Notes under the pieces: generated by a model
What the model saw: the letters and a program-made list of their open reading frames with translations, nothing else
What the model was told of the DNA's origin: nothing
The model's database searches: none
Translations under genes and position numbers: made by a program
Assembly: GCF_001440415.1 (NCBI RefSeq)
Contig: NZ_LLYA01000167.1
Location: 1 to 63,834, forward strand
Direction: 5' to 3'
Length of the DNA stretch: 63,834 nt
Source: Bradyrhizobium retamae
GTDB lineage: Bacteria; Pseudomonadota; Alphaproteobacteria; Rhizobiales; Xanthobacteraceae
Shown: positions 14,160 to 24,600 of the stretch, piece after piece
Numbering within the stretch: the stretch's first letter is position 1
Layout of the letters: each line of letters starts with the position of its first letter

Positions 14160-15953
14160 TTATCGTATACCGCGATTGAATTTATCTAGTGCATTAGGCG
14201 CACGGAATGATTTGCCGAATGAGCCCGGTAGTCTTCGTCCGTCCCCTAGTGGGTTGGACATGAGCTTACGGTACGCGGCGTCCTTGGCAGCAGCCTTAGA
14301 CTTCTCGTCGTCGATAGCTAGTAGCTCTACCCAGTGTCGGGCCGAACCAGCAATCGCGTCGAGCCTATCGTCATGTATCAGTGCCTTGGGGTCTCGTGTG
14401 ATCCGGCTCATCTGCCACAGCCAACTGTACGTGCTCCGTAGATCGGCTGCGTACTTCTGGCATGTATCCCAGTCCTCTCGGATCAGGTCTTCGTGCACGA
14501 TGAACTTGCCAGAGCCGATCATAGGCTCAAGCACGTCGATGATGCGTAGCTCCTTCTGTCCGCTCTCCCACACGTCCTCAATGCCGCACTTGTGCGCCTT
14601 GAGCAGCCGAGGTTGCCATGCGTGCGAGAGAGCCCCGTTGCCGAAGTTCTTCTCGATGTCGATGGTCGTCGGCTTCCATTTCACAGCCGCAGCCGTGAGC
14701 CAGTCTAGCTGCTCGTCTCCGTAGCCACCGTGGATGCCGCCAACGGCGACAAGGCACACACGCCCGGCACAGAGGCCGGTGATCGCGTAAGCAAGCTCGT
14801 CGCCATTCTGACCGCCGCCAGCGGGGTCAACGTACATATGGTAGCCGCTGATCTCTCCGAAGTCCTCTGCGGACTTAACGCGGTATAGACGATCCTTGAT
14901 CGGGATGCCCGAGGGCAACAGGATCGCGGCATCATCGGTGCGCGCGAAGTTCACCGTCATCGGTGCCTTCTTCTCTTCGCGATCAAACGCGAGGAAGCGG
15001 ATGTTGTTCAGCTTCAGCGGAAAGCGCATCGCGTCGGACAGCGTAGTGCTCAGCATATGCTGAAGCTGGAAGTACGCCGGGCCTTGATCGATCTCTTTCT
15101 TGATTAGGATGTCTTCACCGAGCAACACCGGGTCAATGACTTGCCCACGGTCGCCGGTAGGACCACCGCCAGTTTGCAGTGCCTTGGTGATGCGCGATCG
15201 AACCCACGGCGCGAGGTACGGGCCGTAGCCCGGTAACTCTTCGTCTGTCGGATAACGTCCAGGCCAGATGCGAATGTCGTAACCGCGTCCCGGCAATCCG
15301 TTGTATAGACTGTCGATGCTCTGCGGTGTACCTAGATACACGATGTCGCCGTTAGAACAGATGGACGCGAAGTCGAGCGTAAGATGCACGAGACGTGCGC
15401 GCTGATGTTGCGTCTGACTGTTCTTTTGGCTCTCGATGTCGTCGGCAATGAGAAGGTCTGCGCGCTTGCCCTGCATGTTCGATGTGATGCCGACGCACGC
15501 GAGAGAGGGAGACTTTTCAGGCCCCTTGAGAGTGTAGTGAACGTCGAACGCTTCGACCGATGCACGGTCGCCGTTCGATCTATCCGGCCTGAGACATTCA
15601 AGCTCAGGCATTCCGTTGATGATCTGAATGACCCAGTTCGCGATCTCAGTTGCCTGAGTGTCGCCAGCCGAGAGGATCAGAACGCGGGTGGTTGGATCGT
15701 GGATGAAGCGCCACACTGCATACGCCGCAGTGATCGTCGTCTTCGCCTGTCCGCGCTGCGCCTGTACCATTCGGTACTTCGGGCCGTGCGCGATGTAGTG
15801 TCCGATGTCGATCTGCACGTCTGTACAGATGAAGCCCATGAGGTCTTCGATGACATCAACTAGGAAGTCCTCGAAGTTCGCATAGTGCTTTTGCAGAAGC
15901 TCAAGCTGGTGCCAACGTTCGAGAGCCTGTTCAGTGGTCTCTCGTATGGCCAG
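14160..15953 (-). CDS. terL: Terminase large subunit (DNA packaging motor)
   Basis: T7 gp19-like packaging ATPase/nuclease. Walker A is VQAQRGQAKTT (K71), Walker B LLIADDIES (D171, D172), and the nuclease domain follows (YVDPAGGGQNGDE, later DDRLDAIAGS). The first ATG in frame (15839) would cut off 38 conserved-looking residues. The frame reads on upstream through AIRETTEQALERWHQLELL to a CTG at 15953, 6 bp after a perfect AGGAGG, with no ATG, GTG or TTG available before a stop. I therefore propose a CTG start and 597 residues. terS lies just upstream. Confidence 0.9.
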   Translation of the reverse strand: MAIRETTEQALERWHQLELLQKHYANFEDFLVDVIEDLMGFICTDVQIDIGHYIAHGPKYRMVQAQRGQAKTTITAAYAVWRFIHDPTTRVLILSAGDTQATEIANWVIQIINGMPELECLRPDRSNGDRASVEAFDVHYTLKGPEKSPSLACVGITSNMQGKRADLLIADDIESQKNSQTQHQRARLVHLTLDFASICSNGDIVYLGTPQSIDSLYNGLPGRGYDIRIWPGRYPTDEELPGYGPYLAPWVRSRITKALQTGGGPTGDRGQVIDPVLLGEDILIKKEIDQGPAYFQLQHMLSTTLSDAMRFPLKLNNIRFLAFDREEKKAPMTVNFARTDDAAILLPSGIPIKDRLYRVKSAEDFGEISGYHMYVDPAGGGQNGDELAYAITGLCAGRVCLVAVGGIHGGYGDEQLDWLTAAAVKWKPTTIDIEKNFGNGALSHAWQPRLLKAHKCGIEDVWESGQKELRIIDVLEPMIGSGKFIVHEDLIREDWDTCQKYAADLRSTYSWLWQMSRITRDPKALIHDDRLDAIAGSARHWVELLAIDDEKSKAAAKDAAYRKLMSNPLGDGRRLPGSFGKSFRAPNALDKFNRGIR

Positions 15954-16013
15954 TGTTGGCCTCCTTACGTAATGTACTTATTGGGACGCACGACAAGCGT
16001 GCGCCCTGTAAAT

Positions 16014-16337
16014 TCATTCGTCAGTCAAATGCACGACGTTCCCAACGGCACGTCGCTTCTTGCTCTTGTCAGCGAGCCTCTGTTCGAGGTCGCTCATGGT
16101 GTTGCCTGCTTCCGGCGCACAAGTAATCTTGTTAGCGTCGAGGAAGCGCACCATCACAGAGAGCAGAGCCGGGTTTAATTCCGGCTCTTTGATGCCCTTG
16201 TCCGCGATGACTTCAGTATCCATGAGTGAGTATGCTTCTTGCGCCTTCTCGATATGATCGAGTGCGCTAATCATCACGTCAGCAACCTTGCTATGAAGAT
16301 CACCGAGCTTGCTTTCCTTAGCGGGACCACTAGACAC
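16014..16337 (-). CDS. terS: Terminase small subunit (DNA maturase A)
   Basis: 107 residues starting with GTG at 16337, matching the T7 gp18 / phiKMV-type small terminase: helical N-terminus, central LDANKITCAPEAGNTMSDLE, and a basic C-terminal tail (RLADKSKKRRAVGNVV). It recognises concatemer ends and loads the large subunit. It overlaps the holin candidate upstream by 8 bp. Confidence 0.85.
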   Translation of the reverse strand: MSSGPAKESKLGDLHSKVADVMISALDHIEKAQEAYSLMDTEVIADKGIKEPELNPALLSVMVRFLDANKITCAPEAGNTMSDLEQRLADKSKKRRAVGNVVHLTDE

Positions 16338-16512
16338 GTCCGAACCATCCTTTGATGACGCGCACAGCAGCCGGTACTTCCTTAATCAGTCGTGCGACGA
16401 GAAGGATGAAGCCGAGAACCTGTATGATCGTGCTCTGATTGTCTACGCATAACGCCAGCGCCGCCGCAGAGTACGAAGAGACTGCGGCGATGTATTCTTG
16501 AAAGTCCTGCAA
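16330..16512 (-). CDS. Candidate class II-type holin
   Basis: 60 residues, TTG start at 16512 with GGAG upstream. One clear membrane helix (about 29-48, TIIQVLGFILLVARLIKEV) and a possible second hydrophobic stretch (10-23), then a basic tail. Size and position between tail fibre and small terminase equal those of the T7 holin gp17.5. Holins permeabilise the inner membrane to release the endolysin. Confidence 0.65.
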   Translation of the reverse strand: MQDFQEYIAAVSSYSAAALALCVDNQSTIIQVLGFILLVARLIKEVPAAVRVIKGWFGRV

Positions 16513-16542
16513 CCGCAGTCTCCGTTAGTACAATTATTGTAA

Positions 16543-17985
16543 TTACGTGCCGGTAAATTCCCAGATGAGTTCTACCTCAGAGGAATAGATCATAGGCCCG
16601 GTAGTGCCGTTTCCGACTACTTGATGACAGATAAACTTAGTTGTAGCTGTGTCGAGAAGCAACTGTAGCGCAGCAGTAACATCCACTGCATCTACGACAG
16701 GGGTTGTAGTGCTCGCCCGAGTAAAGCTCGTCAGATGTACGACATTAGTAGGTCCACTATCTGCCTTCGCTAAAGCAACACCATTTGGCGAGGCTGTAGT
16801 AGCATTAGGATTCCACGCCACCACCCAACGCGCACTATACAACCTACATCCGGTTATAGTTGATCCGTTGAATTGAACCGCGCTGGCAGACAAAGCACTA
16901 CCCGGAAACGCCCATGCACCTGACGACGTTCCGTTTGCAGACGTGGCGCTGTGTCTGATGATAGTCAGCCAGCTTTGTGTGCGTATGATCTTCTTAGGAA
17001 CCCATATACCCGCTGCATTAAGGTAATCACCATCTGTGATGTCACCGGCTGTAGGTGCCGGTACAAGTCCCTTAGTGCCTGAAGAAAACACTGGTAGCAT
17101 AGCCGCTGCTTCCGCAGGGGTTATGTCTGTAGGCGGCGCGGTTGCGCCTGTGTTATTCGCCTTGAATGTGTTAGCTGGCGCAGGACCGGCACCAGCACTT
17201 GCAACCGCATCCTGCACGAATTCAGTAGTAGCAAGTTGCACCGTGTCAGTACCGGGTGCGGCAGTCGGTGCAGTCGGTACGCCCGTGAGTACTGGCGAGG
17301 CTTTGTCAGCCTTGGTACTGAGCGCAGCCAGAGTAGTGTCGCGAGCGTCTTCAGCCGCGCTCTGCGCGGTCTGCGCACCAGTCTGTGCAGTCACCGCGCC
17401 TGCTTGAGCAGCCACAGTCAGCGCAAGCGTGTCGCTTGCCTCAGACGCATCTGCCTGCGCCGCTGCTGCGGCGGTAGTAGCAATAGCAGCCTGTACGACT
17501 GCGGTCTCGCCTGCGTCAATAGCTACATCAGTAACCGTATCGACGTATACCTTAGTGGCAACATCATTCGCAGCAACAGGCGCACGTACATTAACAACGC
17601 CGAACCCGCCTGCATCTAAATCTTGAGTAAGAACAGAGAAACGTCCGTCGAGAACTTCATGCACAGCCATCATAGCTTGCTTCTGAGCAATCATTAGATT
17701 GTCTTCGTCAAACTGATCGCCGTTATTGTAGTCTACGCGTAGCGTGTCTTTGTCTACGGTGCGCTCAAATACTATCTGAACACCGTTGCCGGGGATTGAC
17801 CCGCCGACTTGAACTAAGTTCGTAGAAAGGAATGTCAGCGTCCTATAAATAGGATTGCCACCACCATCAACTTCTGTACCAACACGGCACGTAACATCGC
17901 TCTCAAGCAGATAGTCTAGTGCGAAGTTCACAGCGAACTGGTTGGTGGAGCCGTTGCCTGTAGCTACGACCCTTGAATAGGCCAT
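16543..17985 (-). CDS. Tail fibre protein
   Basis: 480 residues. The N-terminal about 150 match the T7 gp17 tail-fibre attachment domain (VVATGNGSTNQFAVNFALDY, RTVDKDTLRVDYNNGDQFDEDN). An Ala/Thr-rich, coiled-coil or collagen-like shaft follows (about 165-240), then a tail-fibre repeat-like segment (SPVLTGVPTAPTAAPGTDTV) and a C-terminal beta domain, the likely receptor-binding tip. It sits right behind promoter copy 18005. Confidence 0.9.
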   Translation of the reverse strand: MAYSRVVATGNGSTNQFAVNFALDYLLESDVTCRVGTEVDGGGNPIYRTLTFLSTNLVQVGGSIPGNGVQIVFERTVDKDTLRVDYNNGDQFDEDNLMIAQKQAMMAVHEVLDGRFSVLTQDLDAGGFGVVNVRAPVAANDVATKVYVDTVTDVAIDAGETAVVQAAIATTAAAAAQADASEASDTLALTVAAQAGAVTAQTGAQTAQSAAEDARDTTLAALSTKADKASPVLTGVPTAPTAAPGTDTVQLATTEFVQDAVASAGAGPAPANTFKANNTGATAPPTDITPAEAAAMLPVFSSGTKGLVPAPTAGDITDGDYLNAAGIWVPKKIIRTQSWLTIIRHSATSANGTSSGAWAFPGSALSASAVQFNGSTITGCRLYSARWVVAWNPNATTASPNGVALAKADSGPTNVVHLTSFTRASTTTPVVDAVDVTAALQLLLDTATTKFICHQVVGNGTTGPMIYSSEVELIWEFTGT

Positions 17986-18004
17986 CTAGTAACTCCTTGT
18001 ATCT

Positions 18005-18017
18005 CCTAATAGGGAGG
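18005..18017 (-). promoter_or_regulatory. Candidate phage RNA polymerase promoter (copy 2)
   Basis: CCTCCCTATTAGG on the minus strand, followed by AGATACAAGG; 20 bp upstream of the tail fibre start. It is embedded in a palindrome: outer arms CTTGTA and TACAAG flank the motif. Would drive fibre, holin and terminase genes. Confidence 0.7.
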
Positions 18018-18044
18018 TACAAGGGTCACTAGTGGCGATAAGTC

Positions 18045-21000
18045 TTAGTCTTTCAATGAGTTCAGGAAGTACGTGATGCCGTATGCCTTGCCGATAATAG
18101 GCGTAGCCTGTAGCGCACGTACATCGTTGTTAGACCAGTTACCTGTTACAGCATGACCAGCGATAGCAGGTATGTTCAGCATACTGTTCAGCGCGCTCAG
18201 CGATGCTGGTGTACTGAGGATCGTACCCGGCTGACCGCGAGTGCCACCGAACGTGTTCAGCTTCAGTGCTTCGAGCCCGAGCATCTCTGCGACTGGATCG
18301 GACCACATGGGCATCCAGCCGGTCATGTTGCTGTAACCGATAGCGCCTCGCGCGATCTTGTCGAGTGTCATGTTCTGCGTGTTACCGTTGATGCCCTGCT
18401 TCACAGCGTAGGCAGCAGCAGCAGTAGTAAGCCCTGCGAAGAACGTGCCGACGGCTTGACCATCCTGTAGGCGCACGTTACGCAGTGCCTGCTTCTCAAC
18501 AGCCAATAACGAGAACGTCTTCATGTGGAAGAACAGAGAAGCGATACCGTCCTTGTGAAACAGGATGCTGCTCTCGCCTGCCATCGCCTTCTGCACAACT
18601 TGGTTGACGTGCCGGTTCAGTGCGAGCGTGAAGTCTTCTGCATCCTTGGGATTCCACTTATGGAAGTTCGCCTTGTAGAGCGAACCGTCTCTGAACTCGA
18701 CTGCGGCTGCGCGTCTCCCGCCGACTGACGGGTTCACGTACAGGCGTTGGATGCGTGCATACAATGCAGGATCAAGCCCGATATCCGCAGCGCGTGCCGC
18801 GCTCAAGTCATTAGCGAGACCGGCCATGTTACGCATGATCTTGTCAGCAGCCGACGTAACAGCAACGCGCTGCTGGAAGTTACGCACCTGAAAGTACAGT
18901 GACGTGTAGCCCTGTAGATGCTGCGCGCTATTCAGCGTGCTCTGCATCTTCTGTGCGAACCATGAAGAACCTGGCCCTTGCCTATCCATGTCGAGGTTCA
19001 AATCGTTCCTGAAGTATCTGTTCTCAGGAACCATCACGCCCATGTGTCGCAATTCCTTGGACAGTTCGGATTGCGGGTTGATCGCATTGCCGCGCATAGC
19101 GCCGCCTGCGTGTTCAAACCAACGCTTCAAACCGACCGAAGACATCTGCGCACCAAGCTCCGACATCTGCGTGAGACCGAGTTGCGGTAGCAGCACGAGG
19201 TTCGTGAGCTTCTTCATGGATGCGTAGAACGGACTAAGGCCGCCTGCGATTGCTCCACCGAGGAAGTTACTGAACAGCGCGTCGATGTCGTCTCCGGTAA
19301 GATGCTTGTCGCGGTCTACTAGATCGTTGAACTTATCGAGCTTCGATCCGTTGCTCATGACGCTAGGTCCGCGTGCAGCCTGCTCTGCGAGGATCGCTTC
19401 CTTGATGGCGGCGATATCCGAGCGTGACGCGATGCCCTTACGAGCGAGCGCCGCTGCGCCTGCGGTGTTTCGCACACGTTGCGCCAGCATACCGCCGACA
19501 TCATTGTCCACGAGGTCAAGCATGCTGACGCCGTTCGAGGCAGTGAAGCGCATGTCGATGTCGATACGCTGCTTCGTGTGCCCTTGCTGCCCGCGTACTG
19601 CGGCTTCGCCAGTCAGCTTGTCTATCAGTCGCGCGGTCTCGGATGCGCTAACGCCATTCGCGCGTAGCGTATCGGACAGGAACTCTTTACCGTCTCCCTG
19701 AAGGATGCCGATAAGGTTCGTATCCATACCCTGCTCGTTACGACGCGCGCGGTTCACAACAGCCGACGCATACACCTTCGCGTCGTCGTACTTCATGTTG
19801 TGCTGTCGAACGTAGGCTTCAGCGACGGCTGCAATGATGTCGTCAACGGATTTGCCCGCATGGATCATCTTCTCCATGCTCGCGCCGTTCCACTTCTGAG
19901 GCATGTAACCAGAGTAGTGATCGAAGAACTCGTAGCCCTTGATCGAACCCTCGCCCGGTCTGCCCTTACCGATCTCGACATCCTTCTTGTGGAAGTCATC
20001 AATAGCATCAGCAGCCAGCTTGATTGACGGCGGGGTGCCGCGATCAGTGCCCGGAGGATCGTAAGCACGGCCAGCCATTTCAGCCTGTACTTCCCGATTG
20101 AAACGTTGCCGGTGCTCAGGCTTGAAGCTGTCGAATGTGCTGATGCCGTTCTCTTTGTCCCATAGCTTGCGCGTAACGTCGTAGTGCTGAGAAACGATGC
20201 CCAACTGGTTCTTGTACATTTCCATCAGGTTCGCAGCGGATCGGTTGTTACGCACGATACCGCTTGCGCTCTCTAATAGATCGTAACTCAGACGCTGCGC
20301 GACAATCGAGCCAGAGCGCCACAGCCTGTCGAAGTCTGTAGCCATCGGTGACGCTGCGATCATGTCGTGCATACGAGATGCCCACTTAGCTACAGCATCG
20401 CCGGCTGCACCGTTCGCAGCCACGCCCACGTACTTGTCATTGTACTCGTTGACGATGCCTGTACGGTTCGCCCAGTTGCGTGCAGCGGTAATCATCTGCG
20501 TGATACGCGGGCTTTGAATGGTCGCGACGGAGCCTTGCGATTGCATCTGTCGTGCGCCGATTGATCCGCCCTCTTCGCCCTGAATGTCGCGCATCGTTGT
20601 ACCTGTCGGCACAGCACGCGGGTTCAGTTCGTCGAGACTGATCGTCTTGCCGACGCCAACTTCAGTATCAGCAGGAATGTGGATTATCTCTTCGTCGTCG
20701 AAGTCGCCACGCATGTCCTTCGGTTGGTCGCGTAGCTCCGTCTGCTTTGCAGCAGCGGCTTGACTACCATACGGGTCTTCGTGCGGATGTGCTTCCTTGC
20801 GTATGTCGTGCTGTGCAAGCGGTGCGCCGTCAGCAACGTACTCGTCGAAGTCTCGGGTAACAGCGTGAACGGTATCGTTCGTAACGTGCTCAGTGCGGTT
20901 CTTCCTGAACCCGCCACCGGCAGCGCCGAACACCAATCCACCGAGACCAGCAGCGGGAATGCTCGTCCAGTCGCCAGTGGTGCCAGCCTCGAACGCTACG

Positions 21001-21626
21001 GTCTGTGCAGCGGCTTGTGTAAGCGCGCCAGTCGCAGCGGAGCTAGCGAGCTTGCCCCAACGGGTAGCCAAGATGCCGCCCTTGAATGCAGACGACGCGC
21101 CACCGGACAGCACCGCGAGCGGCGTATCAAGGTCAACGATGCCTGCGAGGCCAGCAGCAACGAACGTGCTGAAGCCACCGCGCCGAGCAAGTATCTCTTG
21201 CTTGCGTAGTTCGTCGTTCATGTCGCTGAGTATCAGGTTGGCTTCATTCTCGGACGTAGCCAGATGATACTGCATTTCGAGTTCTTGCGGGATACGGTCC
21301 CGGTTGCGCGTGATGAAGTCTTGCGCCTTGAAAGTCGGGTCGGGCGGCGGCGACAATGCTTCGCGCTCAGCCCGTTTGTATAATTCATAAGCCCAGTTGC
21401 CGCCGCTCGTGAAGGACTTGCTCACGCTGTCTGCGAATAGCTCTACGCTATCCGGTACAAATGAACTGCCATCGACTACCGTATTCGCTTCGTCTTCAAG
21501 TCGGTTGGTCTTCGATGTCGGTTCGCGGCCGAGTGTATCTTGTTCTGATACCGTGATTAGCGGAGGCGTCCCCGCCGATGGCAGAAGACCCGTAGGGTCG
21601 TCCACCGGATCAATAAATTCTGCCAT
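18045..21626 (-). CDS. Large internal virion protein (gp16 position)
   Basis: 1193 residues, the size and place of the T7 gp16 / phiKMV gp37 internal protein that is ejected into the cell to form the DNA conduit. Near residues 150-240 is a long hydrophobic, Ala/Gly-rich stretch (AAGLAGIVDLDTPLAVLSGG) that could span membranes. Long helical regions follow, and a second hydrophobic region lies near the C-terminus (TFFAGLTTAAAAYAVKQG). I see no transglycosylase motif; the cell-wall hydrolase is in the neighbouring protein instead. Confidence 0.85.
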   Translation of the reverse strand: MAEFIDPVDDPTGLLPSAGTPPLITVSEQDTLGREPTSKTNRLEDEANTVVDGSSFVPDSVELFADSVSKSFTSGGNWAYELYKRAEREALSPPPDPTFKAQDFITRNRDRIPQELEMQYHLATSENEANLILSDMNDELRKQEILARRGGFSTFVAAGLAGIVDLDTPLAVLSGGASSAFKGGILATRWGKLASSAATGALTQAAAQTVAFEAGTTGDWTSIPAAGLGGLVFGAAGGGFRKNRTEHVTNDTVHAVTRDFDEYVADGAPLAQHDIRKEAHPHEDPYGSQAAAAKQTELRDQPKDMRGDFDDEEIIHIPADTEVGVGKTISLDELNPRAVPTGTTMRDIQGEEGGSIGARQMQSQGSVATIQSPRITQMITAARNWANRTGIVNEYNDKYVGVAANGAAGDAVAKWASRMHDMIAASPMATDFDRLWRSGSIVAQRLSYDLLESASGIVRNNRSAANLMEMYKNQLGIVSQHYDVTRKLWDKENGISTFDSFKPEHRQRFNREVQAEMAGRAYDPPGTDRGTPPSIKLAADAIDDFHKKDVEIGKGRPGEGSIKGYEFFDHYSGYMPQKWNGASMEKMIHAGKSVDDIIAAVAEAYVRQHNMKYDDAKVYASAVVNRARRNEQGMDTNLIGILQGDGKEFLSDTLRANGVSASETARLIDKLTGEAAVRGQQGHTKQRIDIDMRFTASNGVSMLDLVDNDVGGMLAQRVRNTAGAAALARKGIASRSDIAAIKEAILAEQAARGPSVMSNGSKLDKFNDLVDRDKHLTGDDIDALFSNFLGGAIAGGLSPFYASMKKLTNLVLLPQLGLTQMSELGAQMSSVGLKRWFEHAGGAMRGNAINPQSELSKELRHMGVMVPENRYFRNDLNLDMDRQGPGSSWFAQKMQSTLNSAQHLQGYTSLYFQVRNFQQRVAVTSAADKIMRNMAGLANDLSAARAADIGLDPALYARIQRLYVNPSVGGRRAAAVEFRDGSLYKANFHKWNPKDAEDFTLALNRHVNQVVQKAMAGESSILFHKDGIASLFFHMKTFSLLAVEKQALRNVRLQDGQAVGTFFAGLTTAAAAYAVKQGINGNTQNMTLDKIARGAIGYSNMTGWMPMWSDPVAEMLGLEALKLNTFGGTRGQPGTILSTPASLSALNSMLNIPAIAGHAVTGNWSNNDVRALQATPIIGKAYGITYFLNSLKD

Positions 21627-21674
21627 AATACTCCTTGTGCTGGCCCATGCGAATGCACAGGCCAGCCGGTTAAG

Positions 21675-24600
21675 TTACTTCAGTTCGCCAACAATGTTGT
21701 TGTAATCGGCAGCAGCATCTTTGATTGCCTTAGCCGTACCCTTGAACATACTGTTCCAAGTAGTTGCCCATGAACCGGGCGTCGTCTGTTCCTTCGCGTA
21801 CTCAGCACCGATAGCCTTCACGTTGAAGTGCCTTGGTGAGCCGATGGTCTGCTTCATGTCGCGATCCTTGTATAGATCGACGGTCATGATACCGAGTTCA
21901 GCATTGTACGTGATGCTCACAGGCGGCCCATCTGCACGAGAGCCCTTGTAGTTGTCCACGCTATCGAACGTGCCGGGAGAGATTGCCTTGGCAATACCTT
22001 GCGGGCTGAATTGACGGTCGAACGTGCCGACAGCACGGACAGCGTTTGCCACGCTGCTGTTCTCGCGATCAGTATAGGACTTGCCCCAAATCTTCTCGCC
22101 GTTCTTTCTGATGTACGAAGAGATAGCATCCTCCGCAGCGTTAGGGCCGAAGCCTGCTACGCCCATCGCCTTGTCCAGTTCTTTACCGGGCTTGGTGATG
22201 ATAAGGTTGCCCATCACAGGCGTAGAGTTCGCCTGCAAATCGTCGAGTGCTTTCTTCAAGGACACTTCGCCATTCTCGCGAGGCTCTTGGAAGTGGTACG
22301 CCTCTGCACGGTTGATGACGTAGTTCTTAGCGGTCGCGTTGTTCGTTAGGATGCGTTCGCGCTCGTTCTGATCTCCCGTAGCGAACAAGCTATTCAAGAA
22401 ACCGGGATGCGTGCGTTCAAGCAGAACCTTGTCCAAGTCCACGTCGAGCTTCTGACGCCACACCACATCCTTCTGTATCTTGTCGTTAGGATCGCGGTTC
22501 GGATCGTTCAGTATCTCGTGCGCCTTCAGCAGCGCCTGCTCTTTAGACAGCGTGCCCTGATCGAGCAGCACCGCGTGTTCAAGCAAGTTGCGTGTAGGCT
22601 CGTCACCAACCACCTTCGAAAGATAGCCGGGATTGAGACCGGGCGTCGTGCTCAGCGTGAGATACGTGTCGTATGCCTGCACAGCGGCAGTCTTGACAGT
22701 ACCGTCCTTGCTGATGATGTTGCCGCTCAGTGCGCCGACGAACTGCGCCTGCGTCTGCTTGTCGATCACGCCGTGGTTCTGTAGCTCAAGGAATACCTTG
22801 CGCTCCATTTCAGGCTTGGCTTGCGCCGCAGTCATCTGACCCTTGCTAACAGCGTCAGCGTATTGCTTACCCCACCTGTCCTTGATCTGACGGATACCGT
22901 ACTCTTCCGCACTCACCGTCTCCGGTTGCCCGGCATCGTTCGTGATCTTGACTTGACCAGTGAGGCCCTTGATACCGTAACCCTGCGCCTGTGCGCGAGC
23001 CACTTCAGCCTTGATACCGTCCTGCGCAGCCTTGTCCTTCGCAGCAGTGGTAGCTACAGTACGTAAGTGGTTCTGATACTGCTGACTATCAGAGAACATC
23101 TTGCCGACGATCTGCTGTACGTCCTTCTCAGTCGCGCCGTACTTGTTCGCGATCTTCTTGCCTTCTTCCGCCAGCGTCTTGAAGTCACCGCCTGTTGCGA
23201 TCTGCTGGTACAGTCCACCTAACTCATTGAGCATGTCAGTGTCGGCCAGCTTAGACTTCGCTCCGCTCTCTGCACGGATTTTGTCCGCAGCATTAGTAGC
23301 GATTGCGCGGGCCTGTGCATCGTTTAGGAGACCACTCTTATGCCGCTTGTCGATGTCAGCCAGAAGGCTGTCACGGCTCTCGCCCCTCTCAGCCCGAGAC
23401 TTGATGTCGTCCTCGAACTTCACGTTCTCGATGCTGAACTCCGTCAGCTTCTTGTCATCGAAACGCTTCTGCGCCTTGAGAACTTCGTCGATGTCATTCG
23501 GCTGTGCGCCTAGCTGATGCAGGATCGCCACGCCGCCCGCGTCACGGAACAGCGCATCGTTACCGGCATCGAGACCGCGACGCATAGCGTCAGCGACAGC
23601 CGCTGCCTTGTCCTTACCGTTCAAGCCGGTATAGCCACGGATAAGCTGCTGCACTTCATTCACACCGGCTGCTTGCGCAACGCCAGTGACGCCTACGCCT
23701 TCCTGTGAAGGAATAGCGTTGATGTCGCCCGGCGTGCCGGTTGCGATCGTGGTAGCCGTCACCTGCGGGGCCACAGCCGGACGCACAGCAGCGTCGCCAG
23801 CCTTACCTACGAAGATATGCCCGCCGATTTTGATGCGACCACCGCTGCGCGCTGTCTCGTCATCGAGCCATTTAGGAATGGTGTTCGATTGGGAGCCTTG
23901 CGCGACCAGAGCGGTCATACCGGCCGGGCTGTAATAGTGCGTAGCGCCGCCTGTCGGATCAACGTGCTTGCCTGCCATGACGGCATCGAACACTTCTCCC
24001 GCGCGCTCGTACATCGGGCTACCGGGTCCGTAGTTACGGACGAGGTTGTTCCCGCCAGCGCCAGCATTCCAAGCCGAGAATTGCTTCGGTTGAAGCGCCA
24101 CGCCTGCTATGCTGTCGGGCCAGCGCGCGTCCGTGGTTCGGTTACGCATGACGTGCGCAACGGCGGCAAGTCCTTCAGCGCCTTCATTGGCGGCCTCGCC
24201 AAGCATGGTACGGATGCCGATGTCTCGGTCCCTCGCGCTAGGCTGCATCACCGGCCCAACGGGCACAGGCGATAAAGCTAGCGGCTGTCCGGGCTCACGC
24301 TTGGAAGCGGTAGCACTGGTTGGTCCGGTAGAGTACAGCATCGACGAGAACGACTTAACGCGTTCAACACGATTGTACTCGTTGTTCTTCAGAGCTTGCG
24401 CCTGCGCCAGACGTGGAGACATATCCTCGAACGCTGCACTAGCAACCTTGCGTGCATGAGGATCAGTGATGCCCGACAGTACGCTCTCGCGCTGCTGTTT
24501 AAGCTGCGCTGCGTACTGCTTCGGGTCCATCTGCTTACCGGTCTCATCCATAGCAACGGACTGTTCTGTGAACCAGTTGTTCACCTGATCGCGTGCCTGT

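Noticed and set aside
18005..18017. Reading the 13-bp motif as plus-strand promoters (CCTAATAGGGAGG resembles TATAGGGAGA)
   Set aside because: The motif is nearly palindromic, so both directions are possible, but all phage genes lie on the minus strand directly downstream in that direction; the minus-strand match to the T7 core is also slightly better.
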